Source: Cavenderia fasciculata (Eukaryota; Evosea; Eumycetozoa; Acytosteliales; Cavenderiaceae). Taken from it: DNA of 64,000 nt. The notes under the pieces are model-generated. The model was not told where the DNA came from. It was given only the letters and a program-made list of their open reading frames with translations, and searched no databases. Numbering within the stretch: the stretch's first letter is position 1; each line of letters opens with the position of its first letter. Positions 35,499-47,086 of the stretch are shown in pieces. The translations under genes were made by a program, and so were the position numbers. The DNA is taken from NCBI RefSeq assembly GCF_000203815.1, contig NW_004457737.1:1798001-1862000 (forward strand), in the 5' to 3' direction.

Positions 35499-36524
35499 TT
35501 AGTGCATTTTATGGTAGTTGACAGTGTTGCTGCTATCTGGATGAACGGATACATAGGTAACTTCATTGGTGATACCACAGAGATTGGAACCAGCTTGAAT
35601 ATAGATATAACCAAGCAGGCCCCAGTCAGTTCCCCAAGAGTTACGTACAATAAAGTAAGGGGTCTTGGAAGTGGCATCGGTATCATATCCAACGATTTGG
35701 ACACAATGGTCGAGGTCATCGGAACAGGTGGAACTAAAGATACCGGATTGGTAACTCATCCATGGCTCGGCATTGACGCAGATAGAGAGTGGGCCGCGAG
35801 CAGCCATGGCCTCTCTGAGTTGGGTTTCATTTCCTTGGCTGGAAGCATAACCAAAAGCGGTGACTTGGACGGCAGGAGCGGTAGAGTTGGCATAACAGGC
35901 ACCGTTGGCAGCAGTGTATGGATAGGTGACGTTGAGGGTGAGACCACCGTTGTTTTGGACATACTGGTAGGCGGTATATGGATCACCTCCACCACAACCT
36001 CCATCGTATGGATCACAATCGACGATTTGTTGTTCAGAGAGATACTCGACTTGACCACCAGCCATAATGTTGGCAGTTTCAATTTGCTCGGTTGCAGAGA
36101 ATGCCCAACATGATCCACACATCAATTGGTTCTTGACGGGGGTGACGTAACCCTTGGTTCTCCAGTCGAGAGTGGCTGGGATGTTGGATGGATAGTTGAA
36201 GGTCTCCTTGGTGACACGTGCCTTTGGCTTGTAGTTGGGCATCAAGTAGTGCTTCTTGAATTCATCGAGCGAGAGATCAGAGAATTTGTTGAGACCAAAG
36301 GTGGCGGTTCTTCCATACTGTCTGTTCATCTTTTCAATGGAATGGATGTTTCTGATAAAGTTGGAGAGACGAAGATAGAATTCCTCCTCCTCATGGTACA
36401 TCTTGTTGTGTTCGACCATCCAAGTCTTGAATCTAGTTGTATAGTCATCGGCAGTAGAAAGACGAACATTGTATGCTGATACGACAGCAAGCATGATTGC
36501 TATCAATGCTAAATATCTCCACAT
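35499..36524 (-). CDS. cathepsin L-like cysteine protease (papain family C1A)
   Basis: Single exon, 341 residues, a normal length for a preproenzyme. Signal peptide at 1-17 (MWRYLALIAIMLAVVSA). The I29 propeptide carries a full ERFNIN pattern (E-x3-R-x3-F-x2-N-x3-I-x3-N, about 48-67) and GLNKFSD. The mature enzyme starts near LDWRTKGYVTPVKNQ. Catalytic residues are Gln133 (oxyanion), Cys139 in CGSCWAF, His273 in LDHCVQIVGY and Asn295 in VRNSWGTDWG. This predicts a lysosomal or secreted endopeptidase used in digestion of bacteria. His is followed by Cys where most family members have Ala. A broken copy of the 3' end lies about 190 bp beyond the stop codon. Confidence 0.95.
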   Translation of the reverse strand: MWRYLALIAIMLAVVSAYNVRLSTADDYTTRFKTWMVEHNKMYHEEEEFYLRLSNFIRNIHSIEKMNRQYGRTATFGLNKFSDLSLDEFKKHYLMPNYKPKARVTKETFNYPSNIPATLDWRTKGYVTPVKNQLMCGSCWAFSATEQIETANIMAGGQVEYLSEQQIVDCDPYDGGCGGGDPYTAYQYVQNNGGLTLNVTYPYTAANGACYANSTAPAVQVTAFGYASSQGNETQLREAMAARGPLSICVNAEPWMSYQSGIFSSTCSDDLDHCVQIVGYDTDATSKTPYFIVRNSWGTDWGLLGYIYIQAGSNLCGITNEVTYVSVHPDSSNTVNYHKMH

Positions 36525-37952
36525 TTTTTTTAATTATTAAAGTTTGTTATAAATAAAATACTGGAAAAAAAGAAAAAAAGAAATAATTAATTAATATTTT
36601 TATAAAAGTACAACAAATAAAAGATAGATAAATAGATAGAGAAAAAGATTGGGATGATTGTTTAAATAAAAAGAGAGAGATGGATTTGGAGTAGGATGGT
36701 TATGATCAGTTGGGTTGGGTGGTTGATTGGATGGATTAGGGATGATCAACAAACTTTTTTTAAAAAGGAATAAAAAAGAATAGATAGATAGATTCCGTTA
36801 ACTTCCAAACAAAGTACTAAATTCATCTACTAGCTAGCCAATAGATGCTCTTGTAATATTGTGTATTGCCATGTTGAATTATTTAAAAAATTATTATTAT
36901 TATTATTTAAATAATTATAACGACGGGATGAGATGTTGGTGCCAATGTTGTGTTGACTGTTCAAAAGGGGTGGGTGGTGAGAGTAAAAGTAGTAGTTGGT
37001 ATGTGGTTATTTCCCTCGTTTTGTTTGATGATTGGTTTAAACCGTAGTATGATCACTCACACCACAATTGGTTTTTTTAGAGTGTGTTTGTGGGAGTGTT
37101 TTGTTTTTTTTTTTTGATTGGTGGGGGGATCAAAACAATTACAATTATTTTTTTAAGGAGATTTAAAAAAAAAGATAGATAGATAAAGAAAATAAATTAT
37201 ACATTTTAAATTACTTACAAAATATGTTTTAGATTAAGATGGCGATCGTGCGATGTTGATAATGATGGTGATGATGATGATGGTGATTGTTCCAAATAAA
37301 TGAATAAATATTTAAATAGAGATAAATAAAGGAGGTGATGGTTTAATTGATAGAGTTAAAGTCAGCCTAATTTATAGAGCTCAAGAATAAAATAAACCTT
37401 TAATAAAAATCAATTGCACCTCTATTTTAAATACCATTGCACCAATAATAAGCCAGTTGATTGCATGTCAATCATTCGATTGGTCAATCACATCCAACTT
37501 TTTGATTTTTCACCACAGATTGTTCATTGTGTTCCACTAAGAATCCACAGATTGGGTGAGAGTCCAATATGGACTACACATTTATACCACCACATGTGCT
37601 GCTGCAAATGATCACACCATCTGCCTCTATCGATATGTGACTTATCCATCCAATCCAATCTATATTGAAAATATTCCTTTGAATATTCTTCCTTTCTATT
37701 CCCCCCAGGTCTGTATGAGTGTATGTTATGTAGCCACCTGTGGATATTTATTTAAATGTTGTCCAACATTCTAATTTTAGGGGTAGTGATATGTTGTTGA
37801 TTGGATGTAGTGATTCGATAGGTTGAACAATATAATATCTATCTTTTATATCTCTCATCGGTTTTATTTGTTTGATATTATTTGATTTAGAGTCCAACCA
37901 AAAAAAAAACGATCGACCAACATCTCTATGAATATATGTGATTCAGTTGTGA
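36525..37952. other. gene-free interval, 1.4 kb
   Basis: Protease promoter, AGAT and ATG microsatellites. A stretch at 37550-37700 has plus-strand coding-like composition (for example CLYRYVTYPSNPIYIEN), but no start, partner exon or family was found. It may be a relic. Confidence 0.5.
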
Positions 37953-38594
37953 TCAATTATCTAAACTCCAATAAGAAGGACTAGTAACAAATTTAGAGAA
38001 TGAAAAGATGACGGCATGAGAATAAACATGATCACGATGCAATAGACCATTGGTAAAAATACCCATAGCACCTTCATTTGATCTAACATCAGTCTTTGAT
38101 GTTATTTGGTCCATGACCTCTGCCAATTCCTTGCCATTGTCGATGATCTCATTCATGACTAACTTTGGCATTTCGAATCTTGATGTACTTGAAATACCCG
38201 TTCTACCATTACGATCAACCGTTACAATCCATCCACATTCAAACCATTTATCACCTATTTTATGTACTCCTCCTAATAATTATATTATTATATTAATTAA
38301 TTAATTAATTGGTTTTATAATAATAACTAAATAGTTGTATTTCATTTCAATTCATTGCTTACCCTCCAAACCAACACCATAAAGGGCAGTTGGTTCCTTT
38401 TCAAGAGCCACCTTTGCACGATGCTCAGCACCTTTTATAGCTTCGTCATCGTCCATTGGTTGAGCAGACACACTCGATTCAACAGAAACTGCTAACACTT
38501 GATGTGTCTGTTCTAATGGGAACACCTGTTCCAATGCAATTTGTACAGCACGGATTTTAGACTTGTTTGTAGATCCAACTGCGACAATCACCAT
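37953..38594 (-). CDS. inosine/xanthosine triphosphatase
   Basis: Two exons, 38594-38363 and 38272-37953 (phase 1, GTAAGC donor), give 183 residues, the usual size. The family hydrolyses ITP and XTP to keep non-canonical purines out of nucleic acids. Visible signatures are VIVAVGSTNKSKIRAVQIAL at the N-terminus, the block DDDEAIKGAEHRAKVALE, YGVGLEGGVHKIGDKWFECG across the splice, and the C-terminal SNEGAMGIFTNGLLHRDHVY. No targeting signal, so cytosolic. Confidence 0.93.
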
Positions 38595-38745
38595 TCTCTT
38601 CTCTCTTTTGATTAACTAACTAATGAAACCTTTTTGTCTGAAAATGCCTTTAAAGGATCGATATCTGTTATCTTGATCTATGAATCGTTGATTGATTGAT
38701 TGTTGATTCAATATCAATAATTAAATAACGTCAAAGCATGCTAGC

Positions 38746-38769
38746 AGAGGAGCGGTGTTTGTCTCCTCT
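38746..38769. repeat. GC-rich hairpin
   Basis: AGAGGAG and CTCCTCT arms form a perfect 7-bp stem with a 10-base loop. It is unusual against the AT-rich background. It could be part of a non-coding RNA or a terminator-like structure. Confidence 0.5.
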
Positions 38770-38902
38770 ACTTTTCAATTAAACAATCAAGCGCTACAAA
38801 CGAATAAAAATAATTAATTAATTGAAATGAATCACCCTTGATGCGAGGATGGAGCCAAGCCATCAGAATCGTTCTTCTTGTTATTCCCAGATCTGCATTA
38901 CC

Positions 38903-38917
38903 CCCGCTAAATGCGGG
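38903..38917. repeat. small GC hairpin
   Basis: CCCGC and GCGGG arms with loop TAAAT, in the same GC-richer island as the previous hairpin. Confidence 0.45.
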
Positions 38918-39667
38918 AAGTCAATACCACCCGGTTTGATCGTTGATCTATTCAACAAACAACACCTGGGTGCCCACATACTTTATGCCACCCCTACTTA
39001 TTCGAATTTCGAACAAACCAATAATGCATTGCCCCATTAAAGTGTTCATAATCACTACATGTGATTGTGATGGTGATTCTAATGACAGAGAGTGAGTGAG
39101 TGAGTAATGAATGAGGATGTCTGGTAACACTTTCTCTCTTGTTCTTGTTCTTCTTCTTCTTTTATTCTATTCCTTTAATTTTATTAGCAATTTATTTATT
39201 TAATTTATTAGTAAACCAGCTAAGCTTTACTATCCCATTGTCAACCCAATCCAACCCAACCCAACTATACAGAATATTGTATTGTAGTAGTTATAACTAC
39301 TTTCATCATTTCTATCTGCCTGTTGTCCACAGATATAATATATATTCTCCCACACACACACACACACACATTTCATTCATCTATTTAATCATCTACCTGT
39401 AAATATTTACTTAGTGTACATACATACATATAATCATTTCATTCAGTCAGTGCTCTATTCATCTATCTGACTCTTCATTATAAACCAAAATAATCACCCT
39501 TAACCCTCAACCTCACACCACACAATAACAATAATAACTATTAAACCTCGCACCCACCACCATCATCATCATCAGCATAATAAGTTTATTTTAAAATAAA
39601 CTTTGGAAAGAAGCAGTAATAATAATAATAACAGCGCTGACACTTGTGTAATACTAATTTAATTTAC

Positions 39668-39693
39668 TTGGAATTATAATATTATAATTCCAA
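39668..39693. repeat. perfect 26-bp palindrome
   Basis: TTGGAATTATAAT followed by ATTATAATTCCAA is identical on both strands. It lies about 720 bp upstream of the PB1-domain gene. Length and perfection make chance less likely than for the shorter AT palindromes. Candidate regulatory or cruciform site. Confidence 0.65.
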
Positions 39694-40412
39694 CCGCCTC
39701 TGACATATTACCATATACACGTAAATTGTAAGTTTTCTTTCTTTGATAGTAGCAAAGCAACCAAACCACAAACAAACAAACAAGAGTTTGTTGTTTTAAA
39801 ATAACAGACAGAGAGACACCGACACGAATGATGATTAAAATTATATAGTATTACTCATAATCAACCCATCCACTAATCTAATTTATTATTTTCAATCCAT
39901 CAAACAAACACCAACCAATATTTAATTTTTAAAATCATTTTCCATTCATTCCATCTATCTATCTTTTCTTCTCCTCACACTCTTTCTCTTTATTATTATA
40001 TATTTATTTATATATTTCACGCCTCCTTCCTTCTTACTACTCCACTCTACTCAATATTATTATATTTACATAGCATCAATCAAAATTTTGATTGAAACAC
40101 AACTCGGGATTAGATTGAATCATTTAAAAGAATTTAAAAAGAGAAAAGAGAATCAATATTACAATTACAATTATAATTATTGGATGAATAATCATTATCA
40201 ATCAATCAATCAACAATCAATCCATAATCCATAATCAATCTTTTAAAACTATAGAGGTAGTTTGTTGGTTGATCCTTTTTTTTCTGTTTTTTTTTAATTC
40301 CATTCTTTATTTCTACTCAACATTCATTTCAATTGTATATATTTATTTAAATAAGAAGTTGTAAATATATTTTTATAAATAATCATAATAATACAAATAT
40401 CAACAACAAAAA

Positions 40413-42072
40413 ATGTTATTCAAATCACAATTTGGAGAAGATAAAAGAAGATTTAGGATAAAGGAACCTAGCTTTCCTTGTCTTTGCTATACCATTTCAT
40501 CATTGTATTGCTTTGACAACAATGATTTCATATATACCATTTTCTATTTGGACGATGAAAATGAATGGATCACTCTATCTTCAACAGAAGATTTAAAAGA
40601 AGCTTTCACAATTTCTCCAAAAATAGTTAGATTACTTGGTAATTATTAAATAGAGAATCATAAATCTAATTTAAAACTAAACCTCTCTCTCTCTCTATTT
40701 AATAGTAAATAAATTAGATTCACCAAATAAATTAAAATATAATAATAATAATAACCAAAATCAAAATACTAATCAACAATCACAACAACAACAACAAAAT
40801 AATGGATCAACATCATCATTTACAATTGAAAATATTGCAATGAATATATTATCAAATCAAAAATTAATGTTTGGAATCAATTCTTTGATTAGTCAATCAT
40901 TGACTGACAATCTACCACAAATAATCAATTCAACCGTTCCATATGCCATTCCATTATTGGTATCCTCAATATCTACTTTGAAAAATGAACAACAAAATGA
41001 AAATGATGATAATATCGACAACAAATCTTTGGATACTAAACAAGTTTTGGAAAATAATAATAATAATAATGATAATAATATCAACAAAACAACAACACTT
41101 GCAAGTAATGTTTCTTTTGTACCATTTACTTGTACAGAGGAGAAATGGTTGAATATCGATTTACCAACTTCTTCCATTGTCACATCGGCATCATCCACCT
41201 CGATATCATCAGCGTGTTCTTCAGCGTGTTCGTCTGCTTCCAATAGCGCTATTCTACCACCACTCACAAGCAATAGTACTATGGTCAAACCAATCGCTAC
41301 ACCATCCACCACTACCACCACCATACCTGGTAATAATATGGGAATGTCACTCCACATGACCATGCCATCCAATTTATCGGCATTATCACAATCATTGCCA
41401 TCGTTTGCCTACTCACTTCCACCACCTCCGTCTGCTACACCAGACATTTTCTATGTTCCCAATTCACCAACTTTGAAGGACTCTAAAGATGATATTCCTC
41501 AACAACCTCAACCTCAACCTCAGCAACCACAACCTCAACAATCTGCCGCTGCAAGAAAAACATCTTCACCTTTACCATTTTTATTTGGAAGTGGCAGCAG
41601 CAGTAATAGTAGTAATAGTGGAAACAATAGTAACAACAACACACCAACCAAAGCAACTGCAGTGAGTGAATTGTCAGAGTCAAATGGGTTCCGACCAATC
41701 TCACCAGTTACAACTGAATTGAGTGAATCTGGTGCAATTAAAAAGAGAACCTTAAAAGGTTTCTTTTCATCCATTTTAAATAGTAATAATAATAATAACA
41801 ATAATAATAATAATAATAATAATAATAGTAATGAATTAACATCATCAAAGATGATTTTCCCGCCATCATCTTCACCAATTACAATTAATCCATTATCATC
41901 TTCAACTAGTTTAAATAATAATAGTAGTAGTAGTAATAGTTCCACTTCACCAACCAAACAACAAGGATCATCTGATAGTAGTAGTGGTATATCACCAACT
42001 CAAATGACCAATATTACTACTACCAATCCATATATCACTGCCACAGCCGACACTATCGAACAATTATCGTAG
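40413..42072 (+). CDS. PB1-domain protein with low-complexity tail
   Basis: Two exons, 40413-40638 and 40706-42072 (phase 1), give 530 residues. Residues about 10-78 form a PB1 domain: basic start KRRFRIKE, then the acidic OPCA-type loop FYLDDENEWITLSSTEDLKE, so it can pair with other PB1 proteins through both faces. Residues about 140-240 include a helical segment (NILSNQKLMFGINSLISQSL). The rest is Ser/Thr/Asn/Pro-rich and probably disordered. Architecture alone suggests an adaptor; no NBR1 or p62 zinc finger, LIR or UBA domain is apparent. The 3' end is 65 bp from the convergent FIG4 gene. Confidence 0.8.
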
Positions 42073-42137
42073 ATTTAAATAAATAATAAAACAATGAATC
42101 AATTAGATTATCTATCTATTTTTAAACATTTATTTAT

Positions 42138-42358
42138 TTACAAAAGGGATGGATGAATAGAGTTTTTATAAAACTCTTCATTCTCACTAGTTACACTGTA
42201 TAAATTGGAATGTGAATGATTATTAACATATGATTGGAAAATTAATGATTGTATATCTCTTCTCGTAAACTCTTGGAAACTTTTTTCTTTTTGTTGTTGA
42301 TGGTGTTGGTCATGATGATGATTATTATGATGATGATGATGATGATGATTAGTATGAC

Positions 42359-42409
<51 letters not shown>

Positions 42410-45400
42410 GATTATTAATCTTTTGATTTAATGGATTTAATTTGTTATAGAAATTAAAATCATCTTCTTGATTTCTAATATTAATATTTCCAGCTAGATT
42501 TTTAGTGTCTTGTTCAACTTGATAGGAAGTTTTTAAATAGGTTCGATAATATTTGTTGTTGTAGATTTCTTGAGAGCCATATTGAGATTGATAGATACAT
42601 AGACTCTGTTGTAAAGGTTTGGTATAGTCGACGAAAACATCCTTTTCGACCTTGTCAGTTCCGAGTTCCAATCCAAATTGTTTGAATGGTTGATAGTCAT
42701 AGATGGCAGATACGTTGGTGGCTGTCTGCTTGGTGCTCTCCCCCTTTTTGCCACTCTCGTCTTTGTTGTCTTGCCCAGACTTGGTTACACTCTGAGGCGT
42801 GTTTTTACGCGATAGAGAGAGTACCCATTTTTTAATGTCGTATCGGTTGGCCTCGCTGGTGGAGCTAGATACCGTCTGTGAGCTGGCCGGGCTCTTGGGC
42901 TTGTTCTTGGCGGCGTCGCTACCGACAATGATGAGGGGTGACGGCGTTCTAAAGCGGACAGGGTCGTTAAAGCGATATTGAAAGTGTTTGTCGAGCAATG
43001 AGATGGTGTCAGCTTTGAAAAACTCGTCTTCAAATTCATAGGCTCGTGCACGTGCCTTTTTCATGTCGATGAGGGAACGTCGGGCAGGCAGAGAAAAAGT
43101 AAGAGATGTGCGGGCAAAGTCAGAAAGTGGGTTGGACCACCAGTCGGTGTGTGCGAGCAGCTTGTGTTGGGGACGGTAGCTCTTGTTGTGCATGTAATAG
43201 TCAGTCTCGAGGTCCCAAAGGGGGACGGGCTCGATGGCACGGCTCGGCACATAGTAGCCGAGGAACAAGTTGATCGAGTGCTGCTTGTCAACATCGATAA
43301 ACGAGTTGGAAATGTACCGCTTGATCGTGGTCATGAGATCACGCGACTGTGAAGACAACGAGTTTTTAGTGTAGGTCTTGATCGTGTTGGCGAGCTCTGA
43401 CCCACCATACTGCAGCGCAATCTGGTTACCGCACGCTTCATACATCTCGATGAGTAGGTCAACCAACCCACTCCCAAACTCTAGTGTCGTGCTATCCATT
43501 ATACCCATCGCGTACAACTGGTGTCCCAACGCACACTTTCCAATACAAAACTGTGCAGAGTTGGTTCTATCCAACGAATCGATACAATTGGTTCGAGCCA
43601 CTCCAATCTGTTCACACCCATTATCAATGTATCCATTACTCAAATTCCTCTTTATAAATGGGTGTGGTCTGTTTCTTTGTTTGTATTCTTCATCCTCTTC
43701 ACCTTCCTGTTGTTGCTGTTGTTGCTGTTGTTGATTTTCACGCAATGTAGTACAATATAGTTTCTTGGACGAGTGGAATATACCAGTTTTGAGAATAGTT
43801 TGTTGCGCAAACTGATCCAACCAACCCATATGATCATCGTCTTTAGACTTGGCAGCCTGATGGAAATCCCATGCACAATAGTCTATCTGATACTGTGGTG
43901 GCAGCATTTCATTGAGTGCATTCATACAAGTAGTAAACTCGTTTCTCAAAATCGACTCTCTCGGTTTCTTTTCATTGGATTTGACAAGATTAAGAATGAT
44001 GATGGGTGCACCATATTTCCTAAACAAGTGTTGAAAGTGAAGGATGGTGGCTCCATAGAATGGATCATGTCGTTGCATTTGAATGGGTGGTTTGGGTGTA
44101 ATAATATTATTGTCCTGTTCCCAAAACAATGGGATCGACCCACGAATCTGCACAAACGACGAGAACTGAGCCTGTCTTGAGTTTCCAGACAATGGTTCCT
44201 GAACAATCTGCTCAGTCTCTACATCATTGGCAACATGTCCGTCTTGATTAATACCACGTTTAAGAAATCTTGCACCTGCATAATATCTACTTCTTCTTGC
44301 TATTAATATTAAATCAATTGCTTTACCAAATATATCAATTTCTAAAAACAAATAAACAAAAAGTAAGTATAAGTATCATTCAATCTCTTTTTCATTCTCT
44401 TTGTATGTTTTTCTTTCGTTCTTACTCTCTTGAATATAGAAACCATGAATGATTGGTAATGTCCAATTCCAAGTTTGAGATTGTTCAACGAGTGGAGTTA
44501 GGAGGAATTGATTCCAAGCAAATTGTTCGTTATAACATAGTTTGGCAGCATTTGTTTTAGGGTCACGTTGTATGACAGTGTGAGTTGGATTGTGGAAATA
44601 ACGTGTCATGTTATATTGGAGTGTTCGTGTGATATCATAGGTATAGGAGAAATAAAAGTCTTTGGTGAGATCGAGTCCGAGAAACAGACCCTTGTACCTT
44701 GTCTCATCGGCAAAGTCGGGTGCATTGGTTCGTGGTACAGTGGTTGGTATGTAGACATAGGTAGTGTCATCGATACCATAGATAGTGTGTGTTCCAATAA
44801 TACCAACCTTTCTTCGACGTGTAATCAAAATGATATAGTATCCATGCAAGAATTGGATGAATCCCAATATACCATAGGCCGAGCATACACGTGACAAACC
44901 TTCCTTGTTGGCATTACCAATCATTGTCAACAAGTCTTGTAACTGTGTCTTGTTGTATTCCGTTGGATCCTCTGCAATGACAACCTCATCTTCATAAGTT
45001 CTATCAATCTTTAATAATCTAAATCTATTCTTTGTTCTATTTGATCCTACTATATAGAATCTCTAGAGATATCAATTTGTTAGTATCTGTATATCACATA
45101 TCTATACATATCCATATCTATTATATCTATATTTATATTTATATTTACATACAGTTTTAGTTTCGTATAATACAAATTTCTGCATAGAGAATGAAGTGAT
45201 TGGCATTACAAAGTCACCTTCAATGGTAGATGATTTGTTCTTTGGTACATTGCTATTGCTACTATTGCTGCTACTCGAGTCACCAGAGTTGAGATCCTTC
45301 CAAAACGACTTGATCTCTATCTTTTCGACGCTGTCTCTTGACGACGTAGATAGAGGTGATGAAGGTACAGATGATAAAGTTGGTGAACTCACCAAAGGTG

Positions 45401-45431
45401 GTGTCGAATAACTATTATTGTTATAACTCAT
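42138..45431 (-). CDS. fig4: SAC-domain phosphoinositide 5-phosphatase FIG4
   Basis: Exons in transcript order: 45431-45153, 45062-44426, 44341-42138; phases agree, 1039 residues. FIG4 acts in the PIKfyve-Vac14 complex on endolysosomes and removes the 5-phosphate of PI(3,5)P2. The N-terminal SAC region has QKFVLYETKT then RFYIVGSNRTKNRFRLLKID. The conserved LILIARRSRYYAGARFLKRG follows, and the catalytic Cys-x5-Arg loop is intact in ARTNCIDSLDRTNSAQF (around residue 555). LWDLETDYYMHN is also family-typical. The C-terminal about 250 residues are variable with long Asn and His runs. FIG4 rather than Sac1 is favoured because no membrane helices are present. Confidence 0.9.
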
Positions 45432-45799
45432 CCCTTCCTCCTTCTCTTTCTCCTTCTGATCTAACCAATCTAATAATAATTATACATATGAATGATATAT
45501 AAATAGATATAGATAGATAGATAGAAGATAGATAGATATATTAAACAACGTTCTAATTAAAGTAAACAAATCAAACTATCTATCTTGTCTAACCTTGCAC
45601 CAAACCAGACTCTGCACAAGAAAATTCCTTTTTTTTAAATGATGGTGACACCAAAATAGAAGTAGCCTTTTTGAAATTGTAAATTGCTTAACGAAGCATA
45701 CTACGTCATACAGATAGAGATAGATAGAGATAATATAATAGAGAGAGAGAGAGATAGAGAGACAGAGGTTGTGATAGATGAACATATAAATATAAATAG
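45432..45799. promoter_or_regulatory. bidirectional promoter region, fig4 / PQ-loop gene
   Basis: 368 bp between divergent start codons, with GATA and GAGA microsatellites. It presumably serves both genes. No specific box is assigned. Confidence 0.5.
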
Positions 45800-46749
45800 A
45801 TGGGAGTAGACAACATTGTCAGCAGCACATCTGTTGCTGCGCCACCATCATCACTGACATCGACGTCGACATCAACCTATTACTTGTTTGGAATGTTGGC
45901 AACAGGATGCTTTGTATTACAATATATACCTCAAATGTATCTAAATTACTCGAGAAAGTCTGTCCAAGGATTCTCATTGCACAGCGTTGTCATCAAACTG
46001 ATAGGTGCTGCTTTTTTATTTGTTAATAGTTCTCTAACTGGAGGTATGTTAAATAGAAATAGAATATAACAGTCTGATACTAACATTATTTAATTCTTTA
46101 TTTAGAAACGATCCCAGTTATATTATATGGTCTTTTTAATGTATTACAACATACAATCTTTATTTTTCAGTAAGTAGAGAGATGTATATTCACACATCTT
46201 GGAAATATATATATATATGAATATTAATGGATCTATTTTCTATTCTATTCTATTCTATAGATTCTCTATATATTCAAAAGAATCATCGAATTCAAGTCTA
46301 CCATTTATAGGTTTTCCAGCCATACCGTATTTAATAGGATATTTATATCCACAATCATTGTGTATGTTGAGGTGTTTGGAAACATCTATCCATTAATTTA
46401 TATGGAAAGTTGATTGGATTGATTTACTTATTTAATTTAATTTTAATTTTTAGATATAACAAATAGTATTAAACCATTAACTCAATTATTTAGTCATATT
46501 CCCCAAGCCGTTTTATGTGTGAGGGACAAGACAACAACAGGAGTTTCTCTTTCATCTCAATACCTTAATTTTTTCGGTGGCATTGCCGGAGCCATAATGT
46601 GTTATGGCATACCTCCAGTATCCTTTTTAACATACCTCATCTATTATAACAGTGTATTACAGGCAGCATCGATTTTTATACTTTACTTTTATTACGACTA
46701 CAATAAACTAATACACACTGGCGTCAAAGATGATAAATCTTTTGTCTAA
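45800..46749 (+). CDS. PQ-loop membrane protein (MPDU1/SWEET-like fold)
   Basis: Four exons, 45800-46043, 46106-46169, 46261-46361, 46454-46749, phases agreeing, give 234 residues. Two PQ-loop motifs are visible: LQYIPQMYLNYSRKSVQGFS and FSHIPQAVLCVRDKTTTGVS, each at the end of a membrane helix. About seven hydrophobic segments fit the 3-1-3 layout of the family. The spacing and GFSLHSV following the first motif resemble MPDU1 (dolichol-phosphate-mannose use in the ER). Cystinosin-like lysosomal transporters are an alternative. Substrate not assigned. Confidence 0.85.
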
Positions 46750-46932
46750 ATATAATATAATATCAAAAAAAAGAAATGAGTATACACATCAATTTGGATT
46801 GAATCTTTAATTGGGATTTCTTTCTTTTTGTTTGTTTGGTTATTATTAATGTACATCATTGAAATACATAAATTATTAATTTGAATTTATTTGGGGGATA
46901 CATAGTTTTTTTTAAAGATACTATTTCTTTTG

Positions 46933-46974
<42 letters not shown>

Positions 46975-47086
46975 GTTGGCAATTGATTGATTCGATTGAA
47001 TGGGGATGGTTGAAATAAATAAATGGTGATATTGATATTATTATTATTTAATATTAAATATTATTAATTTGTTAATATATTATGAT
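46750..47086. other. convergent 3' interval, 337 bp
   Basis: AT-rich 3' flanks of two convergent genes with an (ATT)n run at 46933-46974. Nothing else is seen. Confidence 0.7.

Larger units (their letters stand above)
38595..40412. other. divergent intergenic interval, 1.8 kb
   Basis: Upstream of two divergent genes. It contains two GC-rich hairpins (38746-38769, 38903-38917) within a GC-richer island at 38720-39040, a 26-bp perfect palindrome (39668-39693), a CA microsatellite (39353-39370) and AT-rich leader DNA. The island also has a 63-codon ATG frame at 38849-39040 with no recognised similarity. Confidence 0.55.

Noticed and set aside
35502-36113. Plus-strand open frame of 203 codons opposite the protease
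   Set aside because: Mirror of conserved protease codons; no independent features.
37414-37774. Two overlapping plus-strand frames with partly coding-like sequence
   Set aside because: No acceptable start, splice partner or similarity; possibly a relic but not supportable as a gene.
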